Assembly: GCA_937858995.1 (NCBI GenBank)
Contig: CALLZC010000152.1
Span: forward strand, 1-50,746
Reading direction: 5' to 3'
Source of the DNA: an uncultured Nostocoides sp.
GTDB taxonomy: Bacteria; Actinomycetota; Actinomycetes; Actinomycetales; Dermatophilaceae
DNA length: 50,746 nucleotides
The notes under the pieces were generated by a model that was not told where the DNA came from, did not search any database, and saw nothing but the letters and a program-made list of their open reading frames with translations. Position numbers and translations under genes: made by a program. Position 1 is the first letter of the stretch, and each line of letters starts with the position of its first letter. Positions 44,167-50,746 of this stretch are shown here, piece after piece.

Positions 44167-45530
44167 ATGCGGGCGCCGATGCGCTCACCCGGGCGACCGG
44201 AGCCGTCGCGTGCCGTACAGCGAGAGTTCTAGCGGCTGGTCGCGACGGGGGTCACCACGGTCGAGGCGTCGGCTGGGGTGGGCGTGTCATGGCCGGTGGG
44301 GCCACGGTGATTTCGCCACGCTAGCGGGATGACACCGTTGAGCCTGGACGAGCCCACGGACCGCGCTATCTGTCGTTCGCCGAGCGTGAGGAGATCGCGC
44401 TGCTCAAAGCCCAGGACAAGGGCGTGCGCGAGATCGCGCGCACGGCCGGGCGCGACCCCGGGACCATCTCTCGTGAGCTACGCCGCAACGCCGCGACCAG
44501 GGGCGGCAAGCCGGTGTACCGCGCCGTGGTCGCCCAGTGGAAGGCGCAGCAGGCGGCGAAGCGCCCGAAGACGGCGAAGCTGGTGGGCAACGAGCGGTTA
44601 CGTGAGTACGTGCAGGACCGGCTCGCGGGGAACGTCCGCAGGCCTGACGGCACGATCGTCCCCGGCCCCCGGACGCCCCAGTGGAAGGGGCTGAACAAGC
44701 CTCATCGCCAGGACCGGCGGTGGTCCACGGCGTGGAGCCCGGAGCAGATCGCGCACCGGTTGAAGGTCGACTTCCCCGATGATGAGTGCATGCGGATCAG
44801 CCACGAGGCGATCTACCAGTCGCTGTTCATCCAGGGACGCGGCGCGCTCAAGCGTGAATTGGTCACCTGCCTACGTACCGGCCGGGCGTTGCGCCAGCCG
44901 AGGGCCCGATCACGGAACAAGCCCCAGGGGCACGTCACCGCCGATGTCGTCCTGAGCAAGCGACCCGCCGAGGCCGAGGACCGCGCCGTTCCCGGCCATT
45001 GGGAGGGCGACCTGATCATCGGGACAGGCAGGTCGGCGATCGGCACGCTCGTCGAGCGCAGCAGCCGCGCCACGCTGCTGGTCCACCTGCCACGCATGGA
45101 GGGCTGGGGTGAACAACCGTCTGTCAAGAACGGACCGGCTCTCGGGGGCTACGGGGCCGTCGCGATGAACGCCGCGCTCACCGCGTCGGTCACCACGTTG
45201 CCCGAGCAGCTGCGCAAGACCCTGACGTGGGACCGCGGCAAGGAACTGTCGGGCCACGCGCAGTTCACGTTGGAGACCGGGACACGGGTGTTCTTCGCCG
45301 ACCCCCACTCACCGTGGCAGCGTCCGACGAACGAGAACACCAACGGCCTGCTGCGCCAGTACTTCCCCAAGGGCACCGACCTGTCGCGATGGTCCGCCGA
45401 AGACCTCGAGGCCGTCGCTCATGCGCTCAACAACCGGCCCCGAAAGATCCTCGGCTGGAAGACACCCGCCGAGGTGTTCGAGGAGCAACTACGCTCCCTT
45501 CAACAAACCGGTGTTGCATCGACCCCTTGA
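44167..45530 (+). pseudogene. IS30-family transposase, broken N-terminal part
   Basis: The transposase body is well preserved: HTH segment YLSFAEREEIALL and GVREIARTAGRDPGTISREL, then a DDE domain with GHWEGDLIIGTG (Asp), LTWDRGKEL (Asp) and RPTNENTNGLLRQYF (Glu). The N-terminal part is broken. From the ATG at 44167 the frame reads AVQREF-stop-RLVATGV with TAG at 44230-44232 where Trp is expected, then GPR-stop-FRH with TGA at 44308-44310 where Trp is expected, and a frameshift near 44355-44365. A GTG at 44424 could make a shortened protein lacking the first HTH. At the right end GTGTTGCATCGACCCCTTG resembles an IS30-type end. Confidence 0.85.
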
Positions 45531-45855
45531 ACTGCCCAGTTGACGGCGTTTCGGCACTTCGGGGGAGGAACGACGCGGGGGGAGCGTTGCGCGGGGGGTC
45601 GGGCGCGCGCCTGCGCTGCCTGGTCGTGCTCGAGGGCGTGCACATCTGAGGCGCGGCAGGTCGCGTCCCGGGGAGGCGGTGGGCGCCTCGACCCGGGACG
45701 CTAGAGCCCTCGCACTCGGGGGGAGAGCGCGCGAGCCTGCGGCGATTCTGGCACCTGTCCCTGCGGCGCCATGAGGTCACGTTTGGATCACTCCGGAACT
45801 TCCGAAGCTCCATCCGTAGAAATCTCCGGAAAAGTTGCCGTAGTATCCACTGGTA
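45531..45855. other. Gap before the second toxin-antitoxin module
   Basis: No convincing gene. It contains the right flank of the IS30 element and, from 45770 onward, a markedly less GC-rich segment that probably holds the phd-relE promoter. Confidence 0.5.
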
Positions 45856-45890
45856 GGAGCCCCAGGGAAGAGGGGCTCCCCTATAGGAGG
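45856..45890 (+). promoter_or_regulatory. Leader hairpin and strong ribosome site before phd
   Basis: GGAGCCCC (45856-45863) pairs with GGGGCTCC (45872-45879) around AGGGAAGA, just before TATAGGAGG. The stem could hold the translation start region or act as operator for the antitoxin. Confidence 0.5.
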
Positions 45891-45900
45891 AAGCATCCCG

Positions 45901-46200
45901 ATGGCGGTACACATCAACGTCGACGACATGATCAGCGTCACCGACGCCGGCAAGTCATTCTCGGGGTTGGTTGCCGAGGCCATGGACGGGCGGACGTATG
46001 TGGTTGTCAAACACAACAAGCCCGCAGCTGTGATCACTGGCATGGACCAACTCGATCGACTCAACCGGATCGAAGACATTGAACAAGACCTACGGCTCTG
46101 GGCGCTTGCCATCGTCCGGGCTGCCACAGACTCTGGCGAACGCTACTCACTCGACGATGTAGCTCGCGAACTCGGAGTCGATCTCGAGGACGAGGACTGA
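45901..46200 (+). CDS. Phd/YefM family antitoxin
   Basis: A 99-residue type II antitoxin. The Phd/YefM DNA-binding fold covers MISVTDAGKSFSGLVAEAMDGRTYVVVKHNKPAAVITGMDQLDRL, and the C-terminal acidic part DSGERYSLDDVARELGVDLEDED would block the toxin. The region has lower GC and more A/T-ending codons than the core genes, suggesting transfer. AGGAGG lies 10 nt before the ATG. The toxin gene starts 6 bp after the stop. Confidence 0.9.
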   Translation: MAVHINVDDMISVTDAGKSFSGLVAEAMDGRTYVVVKHNKPAAVITGMDQLDRLNRIEDIEQDLRLWALAIVRAATDSGERYSLDDVARELGVDLEDED

Positions 46201-46206
46201 GCATCT

Positions 46207-46578
46207 ATGGCGCGAGTCGAATTCACCGCTGAGGCCCGAGAGGACGTACGCGACCTCGACGGTTCAGCCCGCAAGTTGGTACTTCGCGCCATCAAGAAGC
46301 TTGAGGAGGACCCCGAGAAACGGGGAGCCCCTCTCGGCAGTCAGCCGACTGGAGACTTGACCACCTTCCGTAAGCTCGTTGTGGGCAACCGGGACTACCG
46401 AGTGATCTACCGCGTCGAGCAGGACACCGTCGTGGTCGTGTGGGTGGTTGGTGCTCGAGCCGACAGCGAGTGCTATGCCCTCGCCGTGTCGCGGCTCAAG
46501 ATGTACCAGGACGATCCTTCACTCAAGCGCGAACTGGAACACATGATTGATGCCGTCTGGTCCGCAAGTGGGGGATGA
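46207..46578 (+). CDS. RelE/ParE family toxin
   Basis: A 123-residue toxin of the RelE fold: VEFTAEAREDVRDLDGSARKLVLRAIKKLEEDPEKRGAPL, the GDLTTFRKLVVGNRDYRVIYRVEQDTVVVVWVVGARADSECY core with Arg residues typical of ribosome-dependent mRNA interferases, and a helical tail. The likely Arg/Tyr catalytic residues (YRVIYR) are intact. A tail of about 20 residues extends past the usual end. It forms an operon with the antitoxin and ends 20 bp before a strong terminator. Confidence 0.9.
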   Translation: MARVEFTAEAREDVRDLDGSARKLVLRAIKKLEEDPEKRGAPLGSQPTGDLTTFRKLVVGNRDYRVIYRVEQDTVVVVWVVGARADSECYALAVSRLKMYQDDPSLKRELEHMIDAVWSASGG

Positions 46579-46598
46579 AGTCGAGCTCGCACCACCGC

Positions 46599-46644
46599 AA
46601 CAAAGTACCGCCCCAGTCTCGATCGGCTGGGGCGGTACTTTGTT
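46599..46644. terminator. Perfect 18-bp stem terminator after relE
   Basis: AACAAAGTACCGCCCCAG (46599-46616) pairs without mismatch with CTGGGGCGGTACTTTGTT (46627-46644) around a 10-nt loop. With A-rich and T-rich ends it works in both directions, serving relE and the convergent gene. Confidence 0.85.
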
Positions 46645-46650
46645 CGGCCG

Positions 46651-47159
46651 TCAGGTCGCCGCGCTGGCGCCACCGTTGGCGGTGTCGATCAGGTTGCACG
46701 CCGCGACGATGGCCGCCGCGAAGTCTCGCGCGTCGCGGCCGCTGACCCACTGGTAGTGGTCAACGCCTACGACGGGCGCCCCGTCCTCGATGCCCTCCCA
46801 CCACTCGACCGTCACGTGCACGTTGCCGACCTGGACCCGTTGGCCGTGGACCGCGTCGGGGTCATCGTCCATGCCCAGACGAGCCCGGTCGTGTTGTGGC
46901 CCTCGATGCGTGAGCATGCCTCGAGCAGAGCGAGTGCGTACCGCCGCGCCTCGAGCAGGGGCAAGCCGTTGCCGGCATCCGGGGGCATGAATACTGGCCC
47001 GTCGTCGTCCCAGCCCTGGCCGAATTCGATCGGGAGGCCGTCGACCTCGACGCTCGCAAAGTGCGTGGGTGGGTGGCTGCCAGCCTCTGCCTCCCAGTCT
47101 TCCGTGCACCAGCTCGGGCAGGGTGTTGCCGTCCAGGTGGTCGTCGTGGTCGTGCTCAT
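46651..47159 (-). pseudogene. DUF6907-like two-domain gene split by a frameshift
   Basis: The first frame (47159 to stop 46812, 115 residues) runs MSTTTTTT, CPSWCTEDW, SVEVDGLPIEF and LPLLEARRYALALLEACSRIE. The second frame (stop 46651; possible ATG at 46872) runs VQVGNVHVTVEWWEGIEDGAPVV and GRDARDFAAAIVAACNLID. The two parts look like repeats of one domain (V-x-V strand, acidic turn, then A-R-x-x-A-x-A-x-x-x-A-C-x-x-I). Joining them needs one shift near 46880. Either a frameshifted gene or two overlapping genes. CPSWC suggests the actinobacterial DUF6907 group found on mobile elements. Confidence 0.5.
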
Positions 47160-47454
47160 GGGTGGCGCCTCTCTGTCGGTTGCGCTGACTCTCCGCTGAC
47201 GTGTGACAGCGGGACTCGCGTGTGCGGGACTGGTGGCCTTGCTTGACCCCTCCCCAAGCAACCCACGAACCAAAGCCCGCCATATCGCGTCGGCCCAGCG
47301 CTGCTAGCCCCGCGGCGCTTTGCCGCGTGGCTTCACTGGACCGGGCGCGCGCTGATCAGGCGCGGTCGCTGGGTGCCCTCGCCCGGCTCGAGGGTCTGGG
47401 GCCCGGGTGCCTACCGGTTAGCGGCTGGAGGCAGGAGAGGCGCCGTCGTGCCGT
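47160..47454. other. Gap within the island, no gene seen
   Basis: I find no supported coding sequence or clear structured RNA in this stretch. It probably includes the promoter of the minus-strand gene that starts at 47159. Confidence 0.5.
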
Positions 47455-47751
47455 TCAGGGACGGGGCGGGGAGGCATCACCCCCTGGCACGGCGGCAGGG
47501 GCCGCGTGCGCGCGTGAGGTCAGGCCCTCGCCGCGTCGTTGTGGACGCACGCACGCCGGGCACTGCCACAAGCTGCCAGTGCTGCCGTCACGGTGGGTAA
47601 ACGTCGGGGAGTAGGGCGCCTCGGTCCACCCGCGGGGCAGGTCGAACAGGAACAGGCGCCCATCCGCTGCGAGGGGCACGGGGCGGCTCATCCCGCCGCA
47701 GAACTCGCACGCCGCCCGGACCCGGCTCGATGCCGTCGTGAGGGTGTTCAC
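47455..47751 (-). CDS. Small zinc-ribbon-like protein, island gene
   Basis: A 98-residue protein of unknown function. CEFCGG near residue 15 and CPAC near residue 64 could together bind zinc. Between them lies LAADGRLFLFDLPRGWTEAPYSPTFTHRDGSTGSLWQ. The last 35 residues are Arg/Ala/Pro-rich and may be non-essential. The GTG at 47751 overlaps the preceding stop as GTGA, so it is coupled to the small gene upstream. Such genes are common on actinobacterial integrative elements. Confidence 0.55.
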   Translation of the reverse strand: MNTLTTASSRVRAACEFCGGMSRPVPLAADGRLFLFDLPRGWTEAPYSPTFTHRDGSTGSLWQCPACVRPQRRGEGLTSRAHAAPAAVPGGDASPPRP

Positions 47752-47996
47752 GAGTCGCTGCCGTGGTCGGTGGGTGTGGTGAGGATGAGCCACGCGGCCG
47801 GCACGATGCCCGGGCCGAGCATGGAGAGAACTAGGGCGACGTTCGCGGCGGACTGCCACACGTCGGGGGAAGCGGATACGCTGTGTCCCAGGAGGAACCC
47901 CCTACAGGGTTCGTCGTCAGGCCCTCGGACGTTCGCTGCGTCGCGGGGGCCGATCAATGTTGTCTGCGAGAGACGGACAACACGCTGATCACACAT
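47748..47996 (-). CDS. Small protein with one membrane helix, start uncertain
   Basis: The frame is open for 82 residues from the ATG at 47996; a GTG at 47861 would give only 37. The certain part contains one hydrophobic helix (NVALVLSMLGPGIVPAAWLIL) and ends TPTDHGSDS. I do not recognise it. It overlaps the zinc-ribbon gene by GTGA. Small one-helix proteins next to transfer functions are typical of actinobacterial integrative elements, but no transfer gene is seen here. Confidence 0.4.
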   Translation of the reverse strand: MCDQRVVRLSQTTLIGPRDAANVRGPDDEPCRGFLLGHSVSASPDVWQSAANVALVLSMLGPGIVPAAWLILTTPTDHGSDS

Positions 47997-48007
47997 CCAA
48001 CGACCAC

Positions 48008-48028
48008 CTACCGCGTTTCCGCAGGTAG
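48008..48028 (-). terminator. Hairpin just downstream of tRNA-Arg
   Basis: CTACC-GCG (48008-48015) pairs with CGC-a-GGTAG (48020-48028) around TTTC with one bulged base. It is 18 nt past the tRNA 3' end in its direction of transcription. Confidence 0.45.
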
Positions 48029-48045
48029 ATGGCCGTTCAGGGAGG

Positions 48046-48118
48046 CGCCCCCGGCAGGATTCGAACCTGCGACCTCGGGATTAGAAGGCCCTTGCTCTAT
48101 CCACTGAGCTACGGGGGC
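48046..48118 (-). tRNA. tRNA-Arg (TCT anticodon), probable integration site
   Basis: Acceptor GCCCCCG pairs with CGGGGGC; TΨC arm GCAGG-TTCGAAT-CCTGC; anticodon loop CTTCTAA with TCT. The anticodon stem has only three Watson-Crick pairs (28-30 with 40-42). Discriminator G, no encoded CCA. Its 3' 23 bases recur at 43949-43971. Confidence 0.93.
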
Positions 48119-48188
48119 AGCGTCGGCCAGGTTAGCCATCCTCCGCGATCACGACGTGGCGAATGCCTGCTGGTGCACCTGCCTAGCT

Positions 48189-48194
48189 TAGGGT
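48189..48194 (+). promoter_or_regulatory. -10 element of the dynamin-like operon, leaderless type
   Basis: TAGGGT lies 8 nt before the GTG at 48203. Confidence 0.5.
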
Positions 48195-48202
48195 TGGCGG
48201 CT

Positions 48203-49912
48203 GTGGCGCAGCGCATCGACAACACCGCGGATCTGCTCGCGGCGATACGTGAGTTCCGCACCCAGGTGGCGCACAGCGTGCTGCCGCTGGACCTGCCCAG
48301 CACGGCCGCGGCCAAGGCCAATCGGACCGCCCTGCTGCAGCAACTCGACGACTACGTCATACCGCGGCTGTCCTCGATCGATGCCCCGCTGCTGGCGGTC
48401 ATCGGCGGGTCGACCGGAGCGGGCAAGTCCACCCTGGTCAACTCGCTGCTGCGCCGGGAGGTATCCCGCGCTGGGGTGATCCGGCCCACGACGACCAGTC
48501 CCGTGCTCATCCACCACCCGCAGGATGCCCAGTGGTTCACCGATCAGCGGGTGCTTCCGGACCTGGCGCGGGTCACCGGCGATGCGTCCGGTCCCGATGC
48601 CTCGGGCACGGTGCGCCTAGTGGAGTCCGCAGAATTGCCCCCGGGAATGGCGCTCCTGGACGCCCCAGACATCGACTCGGTGGTATCCGCCAACCGCGGC
48701 CTGTCCCGCCAATTGCTCGCGGCGGCTGACCTGTGGCTCTTCGTCACCACGGCGGCCCGGTATGCCGACGCCGTCCCCTGGGAACTGCTGCGCCAGGCCT
48801 GCTCGCGCGGCACCGCGGTGGCCATCGTCTTGGACCGTGTTCCGCCCGAGGTGATGGGGGAGGTCCGTCCCCACTTGGTGGACATGCTGCGCGAGCAAGG
48901 ATTGGGCACCGCGCCGGTCTTCCCCATTCCCGAGACCACCCTGAGCGCGCAGGGCCTGATCCCCGACGGCGACATCGCGCGCCTGCGCAACTGGCTCAGC
49001 GACCTTGCCGGTGACGCCAGCGCTCGAGACGTCGTGGTGCGCCAGACCCTGACGGGCGCGTTGGCCTCGCTCGACGAGCGTTCCGAGGAGTTGATCTCGG
49101 CCAGCCGCGCCCAGCAGCGGGTGACGGCCGATCTCGCCGAGGTCGTCCAGCGGGCGTATGACGGGGCGCGCCGGGGCGTGGATGCCGGGATGAGCGATGG
49201 CCAATTGTTGCGGGGTGAGGTGCTGGCTCGGTGGCAAGACTTTGTCGGGACCGGCGAGTTCTTCAAGAAGGTGGAATCCGGTGTATCGCGCATCCGGGAC
49301 CGAGTGACCGGCGCCCTGAAGGGGCAGACGACTCAGCCGACCGATGTCGGGGCAGCCCTGCAAGTGGGCGTGGCGCAGCTCATCGAAGCCCACGCGGATG
49401 CCGCGGCGGCCGAGGTCGCCCGCGCCTGGCGCGCGCAGCCGGCGGGTGCCGAGATCCTTTCGGCAACACCGGAACTGGCGGCCTCCAGCCCTCACCTCGA
49501 TGACCGTGTCGATGCCGCCGTTCGGGCCTGGCAGGGCGAGGTCCTCAACCTCGTGCGGGCCGAGGGGCAGGATCGGCGCACGAACGCGCGGGTCGCGGCA
49601 TACGGCATCAACGGAGTTGGCCTGTTCCTGATGCTCGTCACCTTCGCCCACACGGGCGGCCTCACCGGCGCCGAAGCCGGGATTGCCGGAGGCACCGCGG
49701 TTCTCGCGCAGCGGGTGCTGGAGGCGATCTTCGGTGATCAGGCCGTGCGCACGATGGCCGCCAAGGCGCGGGCGGCCCTGCTCAGCGCGGCGGACAGCCT
49801 GCTCACGCAGGAGCGTGATCGCTATCTCGATGCGGTGGGTGCCAAGACGGTCCCAGCCGACCAGAGCGCCCGGCTGTCTCGGGCGCTGGATGCCGTGCAG
49901 GCCGTCCGGTGA
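48203..49912 (+). CDS. Bacterial dynamin-like GTPase
   Basis: A 569-residue dynamin-superfamily protein. The G domain has Walker A GGSTGAGKSTLVNSLL near residue 76, switch Thr in RPTTTSPV, G3 LLDAPDIDSV and a LDRVPPE segment at the G4 position. The stalk region (about 290-470) is helical, with FFKKVESGVSRIRDRVTGALKG. A hydrophobic segment near 480-520 (GINGVGLFLMLVTFAH...AGIAGGTAVLAQ) may dip into the membrane, as in DynA/DynB of Streptomyces that remodel membranes at septa. GTG at 48203 is 8 nt after TAGGGT. It overlaps the next GTPase gene by GTGA. Confidence 0.85.
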   Translation: MAQRIDNTADLLAAIREFRTQVAHSVLPLDLPSTAAAKANRTALLQQLDDYVIPRLSSIDAPLLAVIGGSTGAGKSTLVNSLLRREVSRAGVIRPTTTSPVLIHHPQDAQWFTDQRVLPDLARVTGDASGPDASGTVRLVESAELPPGMALLDAPDIDSVVSANRGLSRQLLAAADLWLFVTTAARYADAVPWELLRQACSRGTAVAIVLDRVPPEVMGEVRPHLVDMLREQGLGTAPVFPIPETTLSAQGLIPDGDIARLRNWLSDLAGDASARDVVVRQTLTGALASLDERSEELISASRAQQRVTADLAEVVQRAYDGARRGVDAGMSDGQLLRGEVLARWQDFVGTGEFFKKVESGVSRIRDRVTGALKGQTTQPTDVGAALQVGVAQLIEAHADAAAAEVARAWRAQPAGAEILSATPELAASSPHLDDRVDAAVRAWQGEVLNLVRAEGQDRRTNARVAAYGINGVGLFLMLVTFAHTGGLTGAEAGIAGGTAVLAQRVLEAIFGDQAVRTMAAKARAALLSAADSLLTQERDRYLDAVGAKTVPADQSARLSRALDAVQAVR

Positions 49913-50698
49913 ACGCACTCAAACTCGGTTGGGGGTCCGGCGGCGGGGTGAGCGCGGCCGACCTGGAGCGGCATTCGTCCGCATTGAGCGCTGCGATCAC
50001 GACCGGGGGAGCCCAACTAGACCCCGAGCTGGCCGCGCGCGCCGCGGCGGTCGCCGCCAAGGTGGCCGAACGTCAGGCCCGCAGCGGCAGCCACACCGTG
50101 GTGGCCTTCGCCGGAGCGACCGGAAGCGGCAAATCCAGCCTCTTCAACGCAGTCGTCGGCTCCGATGTGGCGACGATCGGGGCGCGACGACCGACGACCT
50201 CCAAGCCGACCGCCGCCGTGTGGGGCAGCGACCCGGCCGGCGCCCTGCTGGATTGGCTGGAGGTGCCGAGCCGACACCAGGTGCCTCCCGGGGGCGCCGA
50301 GTCATTGGACGGGCTGGTCTTGCTCGATTTGCCCGACTTCGACTCACGCGAGGTGAGCAATCGCGCCGAGGCGGAGCGGGTCATTGGCCTGGCCGACGTC
50401 TTCGTCTGGGTAACCGACCCGCAGAAGTATGCCGACGCCCGACTGCATGACGACTACGTCGCGGCCATGACGCACTACGACGCCGTGACGATCGTCGTGC
50501 TCAATCAGGCGGATCGCCTGACCCCGGCTCAACTGGACGCGTGCCGCGCCGACCTGGCGCGGCTGCTTCACCGCGATGGTCTCGCCGATGTCCGCGTGCT
50601 CGCGACGTCCGCGCGCACGGGTGCTGGGGTGGGCGAGTTGCGCGCCGAACTGGCCCGCGCGGTGGCTGGTGCCCGGGCCGCCCGGACCCGGCTGGACG
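49909..50698 (+). CDS. YfjP-like GTPase, partner of the dynamin-like protein (3' truncated)
   Basis: The first 263 codons of a GTPase cut by the adapter. The G domain has FAGATGSGKSSLFNAVVG (Walker A) near residue 75, RRPTTSKPTAAVW (switch I Thr), LVLLDLPDFDS (G3) and VVLNQADRL (NQAD for G4 NKxD). DVFVWVTDPQKYADARLHDDYV resembles DynB and YfjP-type partners, in which a dynamin and a second GTPase act as a pair. Start GTG overlaps the first gene's stop, so they are coupled. The missing C-terminus would hold membrane helices in related proteins. Confidence 0.82.
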
Positions 50699-50746
50699 CT
50701 GTCTCTTATACACATCTCCGAGCCCACGAGACGGACTCCTATCTCG
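50699..50746 (-). other. Illumina Nextera adapter (artefact), reverse complement
   Basis: Begins with the mosaic end CTGTCTCTTATACACATCT, continues into the i7 adapter and ends with index GGACTCCT and part of P7. It is the reverse complement of the adapter at 1-68 with the same index, so it is not part of the genome. Confidence 0.98.

Noticed and set aside
47941-48000. TTGTCTG/CGGACAA inverted repeat as a phage operator or integrase site
   Set aside because: The arms are short and imperfect and no associated regulator or integrase gene is nearby.

Overview
The window is a GC-rich actinobacterial contig. Gene order (prfB-ftsE-ftsX-M23 peptidase-smpB; clpS-DUF2017-murI-MBL hydrolase-rph-rdgB; bcp-DUF3618-GroES-like), frequent GTG starts, GTGA/ATGA overlaps, many leaderless-type promoters and a BfrB-type ferritin all fit Actinomycetota. 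By general resemblance I would place it in Micrococcales, near Dermatophilaceae/Intrasporangiaceae; this is inference, not a database result. Both ends are Illumina Nextera i7 adapter sequence with the same index (1-68 and 50699-50746), so genomic DNA runs only from about 69 to 50698, and the first and last genes are cut by library construction.

Layout. 69-2141 (minus): rsgA fragment, aroA and a DoxX membrane protein. 2266-6860 (plus): an SRAP DNA-crosslink protein, then a polyol dehydrogenase, xylulokinase and an alpha/beta hydrolase. 6877-14377: ferritin divergent from prfB, ftsEX, a coiled-coil M23 hydrolase, smpB and a DUF2207 membrane protein. 14493-15365 is a lipoprotein HNH nuclease. 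15481-15842 is tmRNA (ssrA), so both trans-translation components lie within 4 kb. 15857-19243 holds membrane, SIMPL, YqgE, DUF3039 and secreted M43 metalloprotease genes.

19325-32603 is dominated by tyrosine catabolism: an Lrp/AsnC regulator divergent from hpd with a palindromic operator between them, then gabT, fumarylacetoacetase with an overlapping gene of unknown function, and homogentisate dioxygenase. Two ABC systems are interleaved. No maleylacetoacetate isomerase is recognisable, which makes the unknown gene coupled to fumarylacetoacetase interesting. 32637-42798 is housekeeping: protein turnover, glutamate racemase, RNase PH, NTP pyrophosphatase, peroxiredoxin, CopC, oligoribonuclease, PrsW, M20 amidohydrolase, and tRNAs Leu, Lys and His.

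42799-48046 is an accessory region: a leaderless vapBC module, then a small decayed island bounded on the right by tRNA-Arg(TCT) and on the left by a 23-bp near-copy of that tRNA's 3' end. It carries an IS30-family transposase pseudogene, a Phd/RelE module, a frameshifted DUF6907-like gene and two small coupled genes. A dynamin-like GTPase pair follows, the second truncated by the adapter.

The signals that ordinary gene annotation does not explain are a 73-75 bp intergenic repeat present three times (21196, 25963, 36715), each copy a central hairpin flanked by copies of a TCTGCTA-type box; a set of genes with a -10-like hexamer 6-8 nt before the start codon; and a strong excess of the heptamer GGCATAC/GTATGCC.
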